Assembly: GCA_037501455.1 (NCBI GenBank)
Contig: CM074858.1
Location: 100,908,001 to 100,972,000, forward strand
Source of the DNA: Lantana camara
Taxonomy: Eukaryota > Streptophyta > Magnoliopsida > Lamiales > Verbenaceae
DNA: 64,000 nt
Direction: 5' to 3'
The first letter of the stretch is position 1. Each line of letters opens with the position of its first letter. The notes beneath the pieces were generated by a model. It was not told where the DNA came from and did no database searches. It saw only the letters and a list, made by a program, of their open reading frames with translations. The position numbers and the translations under genes are program-made. Of the stretch, positions 11,425-22,398 are shown in pieces.

Positions 11425-12935
11425 ACGTTAGCTTTACCCGGGTGATACTTAATCACACAATCATAATCCTCGAGAGTCTCCATCCATCTTCGTTGCCTTC
11501 TATTCAACTCCTTCTGAGAGAATAAGTACTGAAGACTCTTATGATCGGTGAAAATCTCAAATGAAGTTCCATACAAGTAATGTCTCCACTTCCCTAAGGC
11601 AAAAATCACCGCTGCAAGTTCAAGGTCGTGAGTGGGATAATTCTTCTCATGCTCTTTCAATTTCCTAGAGGCATAAGCAATTACTCTCCCATGTTGCATC
11701 AAAACACAACCTAAGCCTTCATGAGAAGCATCCGTATACACCATAAAACCTTCAATACCATCCGGAAGTGCAAGTATCGGTGCAGAAGTTAACTTATCTT
11801 TCAAGAGCTGAAAACTGGCTTCACACTTCTCATCCCAATTAAACCGAACTTCTTTCTTGGTTAATCGGGTTAACGGAGCCGCAATCTTAGAGAAATCCTT
11901 AACAAATCTTCGATAATAACCGGCTAAACCCAAGAAACTTCGGATCTCAGAAACATTCTTAGGACTCTGCCACTTAGAAACTGCTTCTATCTTCGAAGGA
12001 TCCACTTCTAATCCTTTACTCGAAATGATATGTCCCAAGAAACTCACCCTGTCAATCCAAAACTCACATTTACTGAACTTGGCATAAAGCTGGTTATCCC
12101 TTAAAGCTTCCAATACCAATCTCAAATGCCGAGCATGATCCTCTTCTGACCTTGAGTACACCAAAATATCATCGATGAAGATCACGACAAACTTATCCAA
12201 ATACGGCCGGAAAATCCGATGCATCATATCCATAAAAGCTGCCGGCGCGTTAGTTAATCCAAATGGCATCACCACAAATTCATAATGTCCATACCGGGTA
12301 TTAAATCCGGTCTTAGGAATATTTTCCTCCTTAATCTTTAACTGATAATATCCCTACCTTAAATCGAGCTTGGAATACACTCTTGACCCTTGTAGCATAT
12401 CAAACAAATCCTCTATATTAGGCAATGGATATTTATTCTTTACCGTCATCCGATTCAACTCCCGGTAGTCAATGCACATCCTTAAAGTCCCATCTTTCTT
12501 CTTAACAAAGAGAACCGGCGCGCCCCATGGTGATGAACTCGGTCGAATATACCCATTCTGGAGAAGATCTTCCAGCTGAACTTTTAACTCCTGTAACTCT
12601 GCCGGTGCCATCCGGTAAGGAGTCTTAGAATAAGGTTCAGATCCCGGATATAAGTCTATTACAAATTTCATCTCTCGATCCGGAGGCAAAGAACCTAAAA
12701 CTTCGGGAAACACCTCAAGATATTCCTTCACCACTTCTGTCTCTTCGAGTTTCGCCTGATCTTTCGGCTTATTCAAGATATAGGCAATAAATCCCGTTAC
12801 CCCATTCCTTATCAACTTATGAGCCCCAGTAAACGACAAAAGAGGTGTAATCTCTGATTCTTTCCTTACTACCACTTCTTCTCCCAACTTGACTGTCTTG
12901 GAGAAACAATCAACCGTGGCGTGGTACCGAAACAA
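11425..12935 (-). pseudogene. pol: Ty3/gypsy reverse transcriptase-RNase H, truncated, element 1
   Basis: This is the continuation of the gag-pol reading frame. In order it shows the end of the protease linker, the reverse transcriptase ([12 protein letters not shown], then [34 protein letters not shown] and the catalytic [11 protein letters not shown]), and RNase H ([51 protein letters not shown]). A TAG at 12356-12354 interrupts the reverse transcriptase directly after SKLDLR, where related elements have glutamine or serine. The frame is cut at about 11427 right after KYHPGKANV. Integrase should follow but LTR sequence does instead. Spliced to gag-protease this would be the usual single Ty3 polyprotein. 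Confidence 0.93.
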
Positions 12936-14336
12936 CTAATCCATTCCCAGAATAACCCCATATCTGTTCATCGGCATTACCACCAAATCTGCCTGATATT
13001 CTCTGCCTTCAAACCCAAACACACAATCTCTGACCACCCGATCCATCTCAAGACTTCCACCCAACGGCGAACTCACCACATAACAAGCATTTAAGCACGT
13101 AACAGGCAAACACAAAGTATCAATTAATTTGCAAGATATAAAAGAATGAGTAGCGCCAGGGTCAAATAATGCATGTATGTTCGTGTTATGGATGCATATC
13201 GTACCTTCCACCATAACATTGGGATTGGCTTCCACATCTTGCTCTTCACCCGCAAGGGCATAAGCACGAGCTGGGATCATCGGCCTCTGAGCTCCCTGTT
13301 GATAGCCTGGAGTCTTATCTGGACAAGTATTGGCCATATGTGTTGTCTTCCCACAAATCAAACACTGTCCCAACCTCCTTCTGCAAGTATTGTAGGTGTG
13401 AGTAGGGCCTCCACAATACATACAAGGTGGCCTATCATGTCGGGGATCATTAGCAGCTGGCGGTGCTTGTGGCTTTGGCGGTGCAGCTACTGTAGGTCGG
13501 AACCTCTTGTTTTTCCCTTGAAATGGCTGAGGAGGGGATACCATAGGCCTCTTCCCTTTTCCAAACCCCGATCCTTGTCCCATTTGCATACGAGGTAAGG
13601 GGTCCTTTTTCTTGTACTCCTCTTCCAATACCAATGCCCTCAGTACCGTATCAGCAAAAGATTCAAAGTTATGGCCTGCATGCCCGTGTCGGAGATCCTG
13701 TCTCAATCCCGAAATAAACCTCTTTGCTTTTCTCTTTTCATCCCTTGTAATGTGAGGTGCATACTTACCAAGTCTGTTGAAAAGAGAAAGATACTGAGCC
13801 ACCGTTCGAGTCCCTTGCTTTAGATCCATAAATTCTTGTTCTTTCCTTTCTCGAACGACTTCCGGAACAAATGCTTCTCTAAACTCCCTTAGAAACACTT
13901 CCCAATTAATTTCTTCTCCTTCCACCTCAAGCTTCTCTCTAGTACGTTCCCACCAATCATACGCCTCCCCATCCAGTTGGAAAATAGCAAACTGGGCCTT
14001 CTCTTGAGATGTGAATTGTCTAACATTAAAAATCCTCTCAATCCTTGTGAGCCATCCTTCCGATATAGCATCATCCACCGAACCGGAAAACCTTGGAGGA
14101 TTATAGCTAAAAAACAACCCATGATGATCTCTCGGGTTATTTGGAGGAGGTGCTTGATGTTCAGCCTGCGGTTGTACTGGAGGATCCTGAGCCCTTCTAT
14201 GTTCCACATAATTATATACCGCTTCCATAAAATGCTCCATATTCATAGGCGGTTGTGGAGGATTAGGAGAACGATCTCTATGATGATGACGATCCGGTGA
14301 CCTTTCCCGATGTCTTCTAGGAGGCATCCTGTTCAC
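12936..14336 (-). pseudogene. gag: Ty3/gypsy gag-protease, element 1
   Basis: The 466-codon frame starts at the ATG at 14336 with an Arg/His/Pro-rich N-terminus. The retrotransposon gag domain follows (PPRFSGSVDDAISEGWL, AYDWWERTREKLE, FLREFREAFVPEVVRE, DLKQGTRTVAQYLSLF), then a basic linker and two CCHC zinc knuckles (CMYCGGPTHTYNTC, CLICGKTTHMANTC). The aspartic protease has LFDPGATHSFIS; many plant elements have Asp-Ser-Gly at the active site, here Asp-Pro-Gly. The frame ends at a TAG (12938-12936) immediately after ILGMD, where the family has tryptophan, so it is a nonsense mutation in the polyprotein and not a true end. Gag would form the particle that packages element RNA. Confidence 0.92.
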
Positions 14337-14520
14337 TCAAACACTAACATGCGTGCTAGATTTAGTTCATGCGTGACAATGCATTAAATCAATCAATCAT
14401 TCAAGTCAGAGATCAAAGCACCTTATCATATAAAATGCAAATGCTCCACATTACAAGTAATTCCTACAGCCGAACAACCTACTGACTCCACCCGACACTA
14501 GAACCCTGGTTTTGCAACCT

Positions 14521-14535
14521 TGGGCTCTGATACCA
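14521..14535 (-). promoter_or_regulatory. Primer binding site (tRNA-iMet), element 1
   Basis: The minus strand reads TGGTATCAGAGCCCA, the standard plant primer site complementary to the 3' end of initiator methionine tRNA. It lies 9 nt inside the 5' LTR edge at 14545. Confidence 0.93.
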
Positions 14536-15016
14536 CTCAAAGGATGTAACGCCCGAGCGCGAGACGTCACATCCCCCGCACCATGACCCGACCCGTATAC
14601 GAAATGGATTTCCATACACGTGCCGAATCATAGCGAACGGAGACATACACACTCGCTAAGCCAGGCGGGACTAACCTATAACTTAAACCCCAACAACAAT
14701 CAAAGTAACAACAGAGCGATATAAAAGCGGAATCAATCATTCATATATTATATATTGAGCTAAATGCTCTAGGTACCAACATGTAATTCATATATTGAGC
14801 TATACGCTCTATGTACCAATATTTCATGTACGATACATATAGGTACCAAATCCTGTACGCTCCATACATATACAAAATCCAAAAGTGAACAAAATGTAAT
14901 CAAAAGTAATCATAAGTGAGTGTAAAGAAAAGGCTAGACACGATGCAAGACTCTCCCTGACTGGTATCCCGCCTAGCATCCCCTTCCTGGAAAAACAACT
15001 GAAACAACTCCGGGTT

Positions 15017-15169
15017 CAGTCTTAGACAGACTGGTGGGTATAAAAAGAGAGGCATAATATCATAATATTGCGGAACTGAAACACATACATGCAAGTTATA
15101 ATCCTTATTCGAGGTTTAGAAGCATTTCTCCCAAGCGGGAACATAAAGTTCAACGAATAGGATTATAAC
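15017..15169 (-). promoter_or_regulatory. Paired inverted repeats flanking a TATA-like site, LTR of element 1
   Basis: Small hairpin: CAGTCT (15017-15022), loop TAGAC, AGACTG (15028-15033). Large hairpin: GTTATAATCCTTATTCG (15095-15111) pairs with CGAATAGGATTATAAC (15154-15169), a 16-bp stem with one bulged T. Between them the element-sense strand contains TTTTTATACCC, a TATA-like sequence. Other LTR families in the window have the same order, but the large stem has a different sequence. Confidence 0.6.
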
Positions 15170-16134
15170 AATTCATTCGTTCATTAGGTCATTAATAGCC
15201 CGGCGAGAGGGCGTGCATTATCTCCAACCACCACCACGTGTAATCCATTATTCATTCATTCATTCATACATTACATTCTTTCGTGCACATACATTAGAAC
15301 ATTCATTCGTTCATTTATATACTCCTTTTTCCTCTGGGTAGGGAACGGGTTTGCAAGGCCCGAGCCCTCATTCATTAATGCTAGAGGGGTACATGAATCC
15401 CCAAAAGCCGGGACCCTTTTCATCCACTAATCTCCTAGTGAAATCCAGGTTGCCGAAATTGTTGGAACTAGTACATGTGGATTCCCGTCAGCCCATGCTT
15501 CCCCGATTCACAAATACACTAAGCCCCGGGCCCTCATTCATTGTGATCATTCATACATTTCTCGCCAAAACATTTTGGTAGGACAGTCATTATAAAGGCT
15601 TTCGTTCAAAAACATTTGCTCGTTAAAAACTTGGTATAAATACCTATATAGGGTTTTGGCTAAAATCTTGCACATTAGGTGTTCGGGTCATATTGTTATC
15701 TAATAGAAGAAAAACCCACCTGGTAGACAAAAGAACCCGACACGCTCTCACTGCCCGACCTCGTCACCCACCGGATCAAGATCTGTGTGACAAAGGTAGT
15801 GTGAGACTCAATCATGACCACATTAGACGCTCGGCTATGCAATAACATGCTATGGAATGCTTAAAATGCAACAATATGTCCAAATATGGTCATGAATGTT
15901 ATAGAATTCAATTAAACACATAATTCACCAAGTTTCGTTCATTATACGGTAAAAACCGTATTCAATCCCGTTCATATCGTTCATACTTTCATACTTTGCA
16001 TTCATAAGTCATCAATATCATATACCAATCATAAAACATTAATTTAATACAATCACGTTACATATAATTCACAATTACGAGCAATAAACGCAAAACAAGC
16101 AATAAAAGAGTTCCCTCAAAGCTGCCATTTCAAA

Positions 16135-16352
16135 TGACACGGCCATGTTGAGTTTTCAAAGGAAACGGATACGGCCGTGTCCGAGGTTTAAAATCAGAAA
16201 AATTCAAAGTCGAGGGCTTGACACGGCCGTGTTGAGTTTTCAAAGCGTTTGGACACGGCCGTGTCCGAGATTTAAATTCAGAAAAATCAAAGTCGAGAGC
16301 CCAACACGGCCGTGTCCATTTTCAGTTCAAAGCTGACACGGCCGTGTCAGCT
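16135..16352 (-). repeat. Palindrome cluster, ACACGGCCGTGT type (6 copies)
   Basis: Six copies of ACACGGCCGTGT or one-base variants lie near 16135, 16169, 16220, 16251, 16303 and 16332. The last is extended to GCTGACACGGCCGTGTCAGC. The spacers also partly repeat (GAGTTTTCAAA, AAATTCAGAAAAAT). The equivalent position in other LTR families holds palindromes of different sequence. Confidence 0.8.
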
Positions 16353-17523
16353 CGTCGTTCTGCGAGAAAAAACAGAGCATCGTGGAAAACGCTTGCGAAA
16401 CAGGGGCAGCAACAAGGAAGCTCTTATATTGCACTAGACATGCTCATACTTCATAAAACTCTTACAAATCATGTAATTCATTCATATATACAAGAAGTCA
16501 TGCACAAAATTGGCAAAGATCATTCAAACCAAGTTAATCATCCATGGAAGTTTCAAGCTCCATTAATGGCACATCATGCTATACACAACCAACATGAGAT
16601 TTAAAGATACAGAAATGATGAAGAAGTTACAAGAATCATATTTCATGCATCAAGTTTCCAATTAAACCATGAGACACCAAAGTTCAAGATCAAACCCTCT
16701 ATTAAAGCTTTCATTCAAACCATATCAATCCTTCACTCATGCCAAGCTTTCCATAGAAGAAAAGATAGAGGAGAAGATGGAGATTCTAAATCCTAACTTA
16801 CCTTGGAAGAAGATGGAGGATTGGTAACCCTTGAGCTCAAGGTTTGGATGACCCAAAATGGAGGGTTTCTTGGAGTTTTTCTTGCTTCTCTCTTGGGATG
16901 AATTGATCGATCAAAAGTGGGAGCAAGGAGGAGGAAAATGCTGATATTTAGTGCTAATATGGGTAGGATTCGGGTCGGTTCAAGTCCGGTTCGTTTAGTA
17001 AACGGTTCAAACAAGTTATAAGAAACGAGGTTGTGAAAAGATTCGTTGTCGAGAGTTCAAACGGTATCGAAACAATACAAGGTCAAGTTTAATGGATAGG
17101 TAACGTCGAAACGAGTTCAACGCCGGTTACGGATCTCGATTTCGAGGTCCGGAGCTCAAGATATCGCGAAAACCGTTCAGGGTTGCCTATATTCAAATAG
17201 GTCCCTAAACTTACAAAAAGTGGTAATTAAGCCCAAACTCAATTTCCAATTGAGTCCAAAACATTCAAATAAGTTACAATCAAGTCCACGATTACACGAA
17301 ACACACAATTTCATTCAATTAACACCGAATTCATGAAATTCACATTCTCACATTTTCATTCATATATTCATAACACATTTTAGAATTCATATAAATTTTA
17401 AACAATTAAATCAAATTAGAAACAAATTCAATTAGTAAAACAAGATATAAACTCATATAATTAAATGTAAATGCGCACGTAACTCTTACCTGCACGTGTG
17501 AAAACACGGGGCGTTACAATAAG

Positions 17524-19400
17524 TACCTATACAGAGGCTATACAGATAACATGTGACAATAGACCAGGGGATCCACTCTCGCTTTATTTTTTTGTGCTTT
17601 GTACAGAAAGATTTATATATATGATTGAGATAGTTGTTTCGACCAAATAATGGAGGCCAATTGCAGTATGTCTAGGAGACCCTTAGATCTCACACTTATC
17701 TTTTAAAGATGACAATATTTTGAGCTAAAGTTACTGTGGATGGATCGATGTGCATTTAAAGTGAGGTTTAGGCGTTTGCAAGGTACCAAACCTCAAATTG
17801 AACTTGAGCAAATCACACGTATTATTCGCACCTTGTGTCAAATAATATAGAACAACATGTTAGTGAAATTTTGGGTATGGAAAGTACAACCAACTTAGGG
17901 AACTAGGGGGTACATACGAACTTTGGTCGAAATTATAGTAAGCTTTTTTCGATGGTGATCGAGAGAGTAAAAAAACTCCTTCAGGATAGAAAGCCAAAAT
18001 GTTAAATATTGTTTAACAATTACATTTATTCGGTTTATCATGAGCTCGAATCCCATCTACCATATGCCTACGAATAGGCTCCCCAATCACGCATGCGATA
18101 AACTTGATCGACTCAATCGTAAGTTTCTTTCGGTGACTAATATAACAAAGAAATGAACCCATCTTATAGGGTGAAAGAAGTTGACTAGAAAGAAGTGAGA
18201 ATGGGGATTGGGAGTTTTAAAAGCAAAAATAAAAATAAAAATAGTATAGCGATGTTTACTAAAATAGGATGGGGAATGCTCAACAAGAAGAAAACACAGC
18301 GGAGCTAGATACATAAGAAAAGATATTTAAAAGAGGGAGAAGAGATATTCTTGAAAGTAAGCCTCAACTTTTGGCTCCTCGAGTGTGAAAGAGAATTGTT
18401 AGAAGTATTTGGTTGGCAGAACCGTTTTACAAATATTGAAGGATTGAAAACAGTGACGGGGTGCCTTTATAGAATGATAGATGGTTACCACTAGACAGAC
18501 TAACCGATGTATTGAAAGATAACATTTATGAGAAGAATAAAGTTCTTATGACATATGATCTCATTGGAATAGATAAAAAATGGAACATAGCTAAATTGAA
18601 AACAAAAGGGGACAAAAATTAAATATAAATAATATAAAGTTTGGTGAAACTAACGATAATTTCTCCTATAAAATGGCCTATAGTCTACTAATGACCCAAA
18701 TTTTTAGTCAAAAACTCATGAATGCATTGAAGTATGACTGAAAATTTGGGGAAAACGATATAAGTACAAGTTGTTGTACAAGATGTAAAGATGTGAATCA
18801 CGTGCTGAGAAGCTGTCCGTTCACATTTCGAGTGTGGAACAAGATTGTTGATATATAGATTGGTCGAAATCTTTGTGGCTTGTAAGGTTCGGAATGGCTC
18901 GAAAAGAAATTTTAACAATAAAGTTTAGAGCAACATGTTACCATCCTGTCTTGGGTAAATTGCCTTGATCTCAACACTCTGTAATCTTTGAAGAGCACGA
19001 AACTGATTAAGCTATTAGAATATTATGAAGTCTAGAAACGACACTCTTCACCACATAAATGAGTTACCTGAGTCCTTGGTACTAATTGGTGAGGACAAAA
19101 AACATAAGCAAAAGAAAAAATTCGAGAAGGGACGGGTGAAACAAGATTTAGATGGAAGCTTTTATAGCCACACCAGCAATGTTTCGACTAGGAGCGTCAT
19201 TCAAGATGACAATGGAAGATGGGTGCTAAGATACTCTATAAATATTGGTAGAGTTCCAACAAAAATGACGGAGTTATTAGGCTTACATGAGGGATTAAAG
19301 CTAGCTTGGGATTGAGAGGCGCATTCTGATGAAGATTAATATGGAGATTGATCTGGAACGTTGGTGAAATGCATAACGAAGAAGGATTAAAAAAAGCAAC
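17524..19400 (+). pseudogene. LINE ORF2 relic: reverse transcriptase, zf-RVT and RNase H, copy 2
   Basis: The start of this segment translates to decayed LINE reverse transcriptase (DNRPGDPLSLYFFVLCTERF, then about 60 codons later SHLSFKDDNIL, equivalent to the usual FADD box). A zinc-binding RVT relic (VQDVKMWITC-like region, with a stop) is around 18770-18840, and an RNase H-like domain at 19025-19400 (RVKQDLDGSFYSHTSN, IQDDNGRWVLRYSINIGRV, LLGLHEGLKLAWD). Many stops and frameshifts show that it is dead. The family is the plant L1-type LINE with a C-terminal RNase H. No poly(A) tail is seen; the segment runs into the Helitron-like tail. Confidence 0.72.
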
Positions 19401-20667
19401 CCATAAAAAATTTAATATTTGATTGCCAAAATTTACTCCTCAGGCCCCTAGGAAGCTCGGATTGAGCACATCCTGAGAGAAAGAAACATCATGGTGGATA
19501 AATCAGTGAGAATAGACCACAAGATTCAAGATGGTTACTGGGTGTAGGATGGTCCACCAACAGAGTTGAATAAGTCTTAGTTTGAGGTTACTATTCCTCT
19601 GTTAGATTGTAAAGAATCCAACACATTAAGATACAAATCGAAGAGGATGACTCCTATAGAAAATGCAATAACCTTTACATTTGGAGCTATAACAAAGTAA
19701 CATTTCAGAACTTTACATAAAAATTAAAGATAAGTCATGAATTATATTAATGAAAACCAAATAATATAAAGAATAAAGTACATATAATTAACATAGTATT
19801 TTATATGATATTTTAAATTTTTAAATTTATATTTTTAATTATATATGTATTTTCATTTATATTATCTATTTCAAATATTTTATTTTTATACAGTAACATA
19901 GTTTCAAATATATATTTTGATTGATTCTTATTAGTTGAATTTTTTCTAATTTGAATTTTTACTTATTGTATATCGTTCAAAAGAGAGATTTCAAAGAAAA
20001 TATTTTGTATGTGTAGTTTTACAAAATCAAATTGATTCATTAAAAATTTTATTATATTAATTTAATTAAATTAGGTACTTTTAATATATTAATTTACTCA
20101 GTAAATATAATAACTACACTTATCGAAATAAACTAAATGATATAATTCTAAAGAAATTAGATTTTTAATTCCATCGTGCATGAATGCTTTTCTTCTCAAT
20201 TTCAGTTTCATTTGCAAAAATTTAGTTGCAAAAAACTTCATAAAAACACTAAAAGTAAAACACCATTTATATTAAACAAATAAACAATACCATGAATAAA
20301 CTATATATAATTAATATGGTATTTTATATGATCTTTTATATTTTTGTCTTTATTCTTTTATATATATATATCTTTTTACTTATTAAATATATTTGAAAGT
20401 TATGAACTATTACTTACGATTAAAAGTTAGAACTATTTGGGAAAATTGATATTATACTCTTTAAATATTTTGTTTTATGATACAACATAGTTTCAAATAC
20501 TTTTACTGTTTATTTGTTTAGATATTTCTCTACTTCGAAATTCTACTTATTATATATGATTTGAAAGAGAGATTTCATATAAAAATTTTCGCATGTATTA
20601 CTTTTTAAATATCCTAATTTATTCAATAAATATAATTGCTAAATTTATTTAAATAACTTAAATGAAA

Positions 20668-20695
20668 AACGTGCAACGCACGTTCACATAACTAG
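20668..20695 (+). other. Helitron-type 3' terminus (hairpin + CTAG)
   Basis: A perfect 7-bp stem AACGTGC / GCACGTT (20668-20674, 20678-20684) with loop AAC is followed by CACATAACTAG, ending in CTAG at 20692-20695 with T next. Helitrons end in a hairpin about 10-12 nt before CTRR and insert between A and T. Confidence 0.68.
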
Positions 20696-20894
20696 TATAT
20701 ATAAATATGTGTGTACGTACATAATCATGCAAATTACCCATGCATGCATTTAATCAACAAATATGCATGGATTTAATACATATATTATATAATATAAACA
20801 TGCATGCATTTCATGCATTTATTTCATATATATATATGTACGTATATAGCATGCAAACATGAATAATCAAATTAATATGCATGCATTTAACACC

Positions 20895-20945
<51 letters not shown>

Positions 20946-21342
20946 GCATATATACACATGCATACAATATATTAATATAATTACATGCATGCAATCAAAT
21001 ATATTAAATATTTATACTACAGGTCCACATACACCCCATGCATGCACAACATATATTATGTATACACTTTCATGCAAAGTATATATAATATAAATACATG
21101 CATGCATACATTCTAACACACACACAGATTATATATTCATATATCTTACGCACACACTCATGCATGCATACAAAGAACACAAACACACACTGCACTTACG
21201 GAAGAAAGAAGCAGCAGCAGATTACCTAAGTATACAGACACACACACACAACAAAACAAGGAAGAAAGGAATAGCAAAGGAAAAGGAAAGAAAAAGAAGC
21301 AGCAGAAGAAGAAAGAAAGAAACAGAAGCAGCAATCGCAGCA
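20696..21342. repeat. Low-complexity spacer: (AT)n and CATGCATG-rich
   Basis: There is no gene. It holds an (AT)n run at 20898-20941, at least seven CATGCATG/TGCATGCA octamers between about 20735 and 21170, an (AC)n-rich stretch near 21115-21250 and a purine-rich stretch at 21256-21330. It may be the worn outer part of the LTR whose rest runs to 24037. Confidence 0.6.
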
Positions 21343-22135
21343 CTACCTGCCCGGGTAGATTCTCAAGGCAACCTTCCCCGGCCGGGGGAAGGAGATGCAG
21401 AAGCTACTGCATCAGGGGTACCCGCCCGGGTACTTCCACGATCAAACTCTCCTCGGGCGTTGCAGAACAAGCAGGCAGCAACAGCAGGTATACCGAAACA
21501 AGGGAAGGGAAAAAGGAAGAAGAACAGGCCAACACATCCACAAGACTTCACTCAACCAATTGTCAACAAATCAAGGAAATAAAAGGCACCAAATGCTCAG
21601 CAAATCAAGACTGAAAACAGTCCCACAACACGCAGCAGCAACAAGGAAATATGCAGCAGTTTATTGTTTGAAAATTCTCCAAGTTCATTAATGAAAACTC
21701 AATAAATATTCAACTACCACCAAATAAATGACCATAAATGAAATAAGGGAAGTAAAGTGATCACTTTCATGCTTTAAAACCAAGAAAAACTCCAAGTAAT
21801 CAATGGAATCAAGAAAATCATCCATAACCTAACACTACAAGAAATCCTGCAAATTCCGACGGAAAATTCCGAGGGAATTCCGACGGAATTCCGACGGGAA
21901 TTCCGACGGGACACATGCCGTAGGAAAACCCTCCCTCGGAATTCAAAACCGACGGAAAACCGACGGAATTCCGAGGGACAAAAATCATAAAAAAAAAATT
22001 AAATTTAAAAAATTCCGACGGAATTCCGAGGGAAATTCCGTCGGAATTTGCTTTAAAAAAAATTTTAATTAATTATTTCCGACGGAATTTCCCTCGGAAT
22101 TCCGTCGGAATTTACTGGAAAAATAAAAACTTAAT

Positions 22136-22207
22136 GCGCCCTGGGGATTCGAACACCCGACGTTGTGATAGTAAGACCTTATGGAAACCAAGGTAAACCA
22201 GTTGAGC
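22136..22207 (-). other. tRNA-like relic inside the MITE
   Basis: The minus strand reads GCTCAACTGGTTTACC, then TCGGGTGTTCGAATCCCC about 30 nt later, over a total of about 72 nt. These resemble the A box and B box (T-loop TTCGAAT) of a tRNA gene at tRNA spacing. The arms do not fold cleanly and no 3' acceptor match is clear, so it is a pseudo-tRNA or SINE-head relic, not a working tRNA. Confidence 0.45.
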
Positions 22208-22398
22208 TTGATCAATTCATTGGTTTAGTTTGATACAAATATTTATATATCATTTGAAATAATAAAATCATAAATTTTGTAGACTATATTTAAAATTGAG
22301 TTCTAAGAAAATATTAATTATAACTACAAATATTATAATACGTCATAAGAATTCAATTTAAGCATAGATAAAACCGACGGAATTCCGACGGAAATCCC

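Larger units (their letters stand above)
11122..17518 (-). mobile_element. Ty3/gypsy element 1 (Tekay/Del-like), internally deleted
   Basis: This is a minus-strand LTR retrotransposon flanked by a perfect 5-bp target duplication ATAAG (11117-11121 and 17519-17523). Its outer ends are TGTAACGCCC and GGGCGTTACA. In transcription order it has a full 5' LTR (17518-14545), a tRNA-iMet primer site, gag-protease, reverse transcriptase-RNase H, and only the last 303 bp of the 3' LTR (11424-11122). Integrase, any chromodomain, the polypurine tract and about 2.7 kb of the 3' LTR are missing. The two LTR pieces differ at one site in about 303, which points to recent insertion. Confidence 0.93.
14545..17518 (-). 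repeat. Full-length 5' LTR of gypsy element 1 (2,974 bp)
   Basis: It is bounded by TGTAACGCCC and GGGCGTTACA and contains no gene. Near the 3' end in element sense it has a tandem pair of about 45-bp units containing TATATTGAGCT (plus 14749-14820), then the small and large inverted repeats (15017-15169). The palindrome cluster is at 16135-16352. Towards 17518 it is AT-rich. Short open frames inside it are not coding. Confidence 0.9.
17524..20695 (+). mobile_element. Helitron-like segment carrying LINE sequence, copy 2
   Basis: This segment runs from the right target-site copy of gypsy element 1 to a well-formed Helitron 3' end. It includes more LINE sequence than copy 1, adding a reverse-transcriptase portion, and its AT-rich tail occurs twice (about 19740-20145 and 20280-20670). 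No Rep/helicase sequence is visible. The 5' border is not identified. Confidence 0.5.

Noticed and set aside
13173..14300. Plus-strand frames of 107 and 141 codons and a second minus frame over gag
   Set aside because: They are shadows of the gag-protease frame at 12936-14336.
20696..21170. Possible satellite or centromeric array
   Set aside because: There is no monomer periodicity, only short octamers and a dinucleotide run.
21160..21582. Lys/Arg-rich open frame of 140 codons (plus strand)
   Set aside because: It comes from purine-rich low complexity and the CCCGGG palindromes of an old LTR. It has no domain and no match in sister LTRs.
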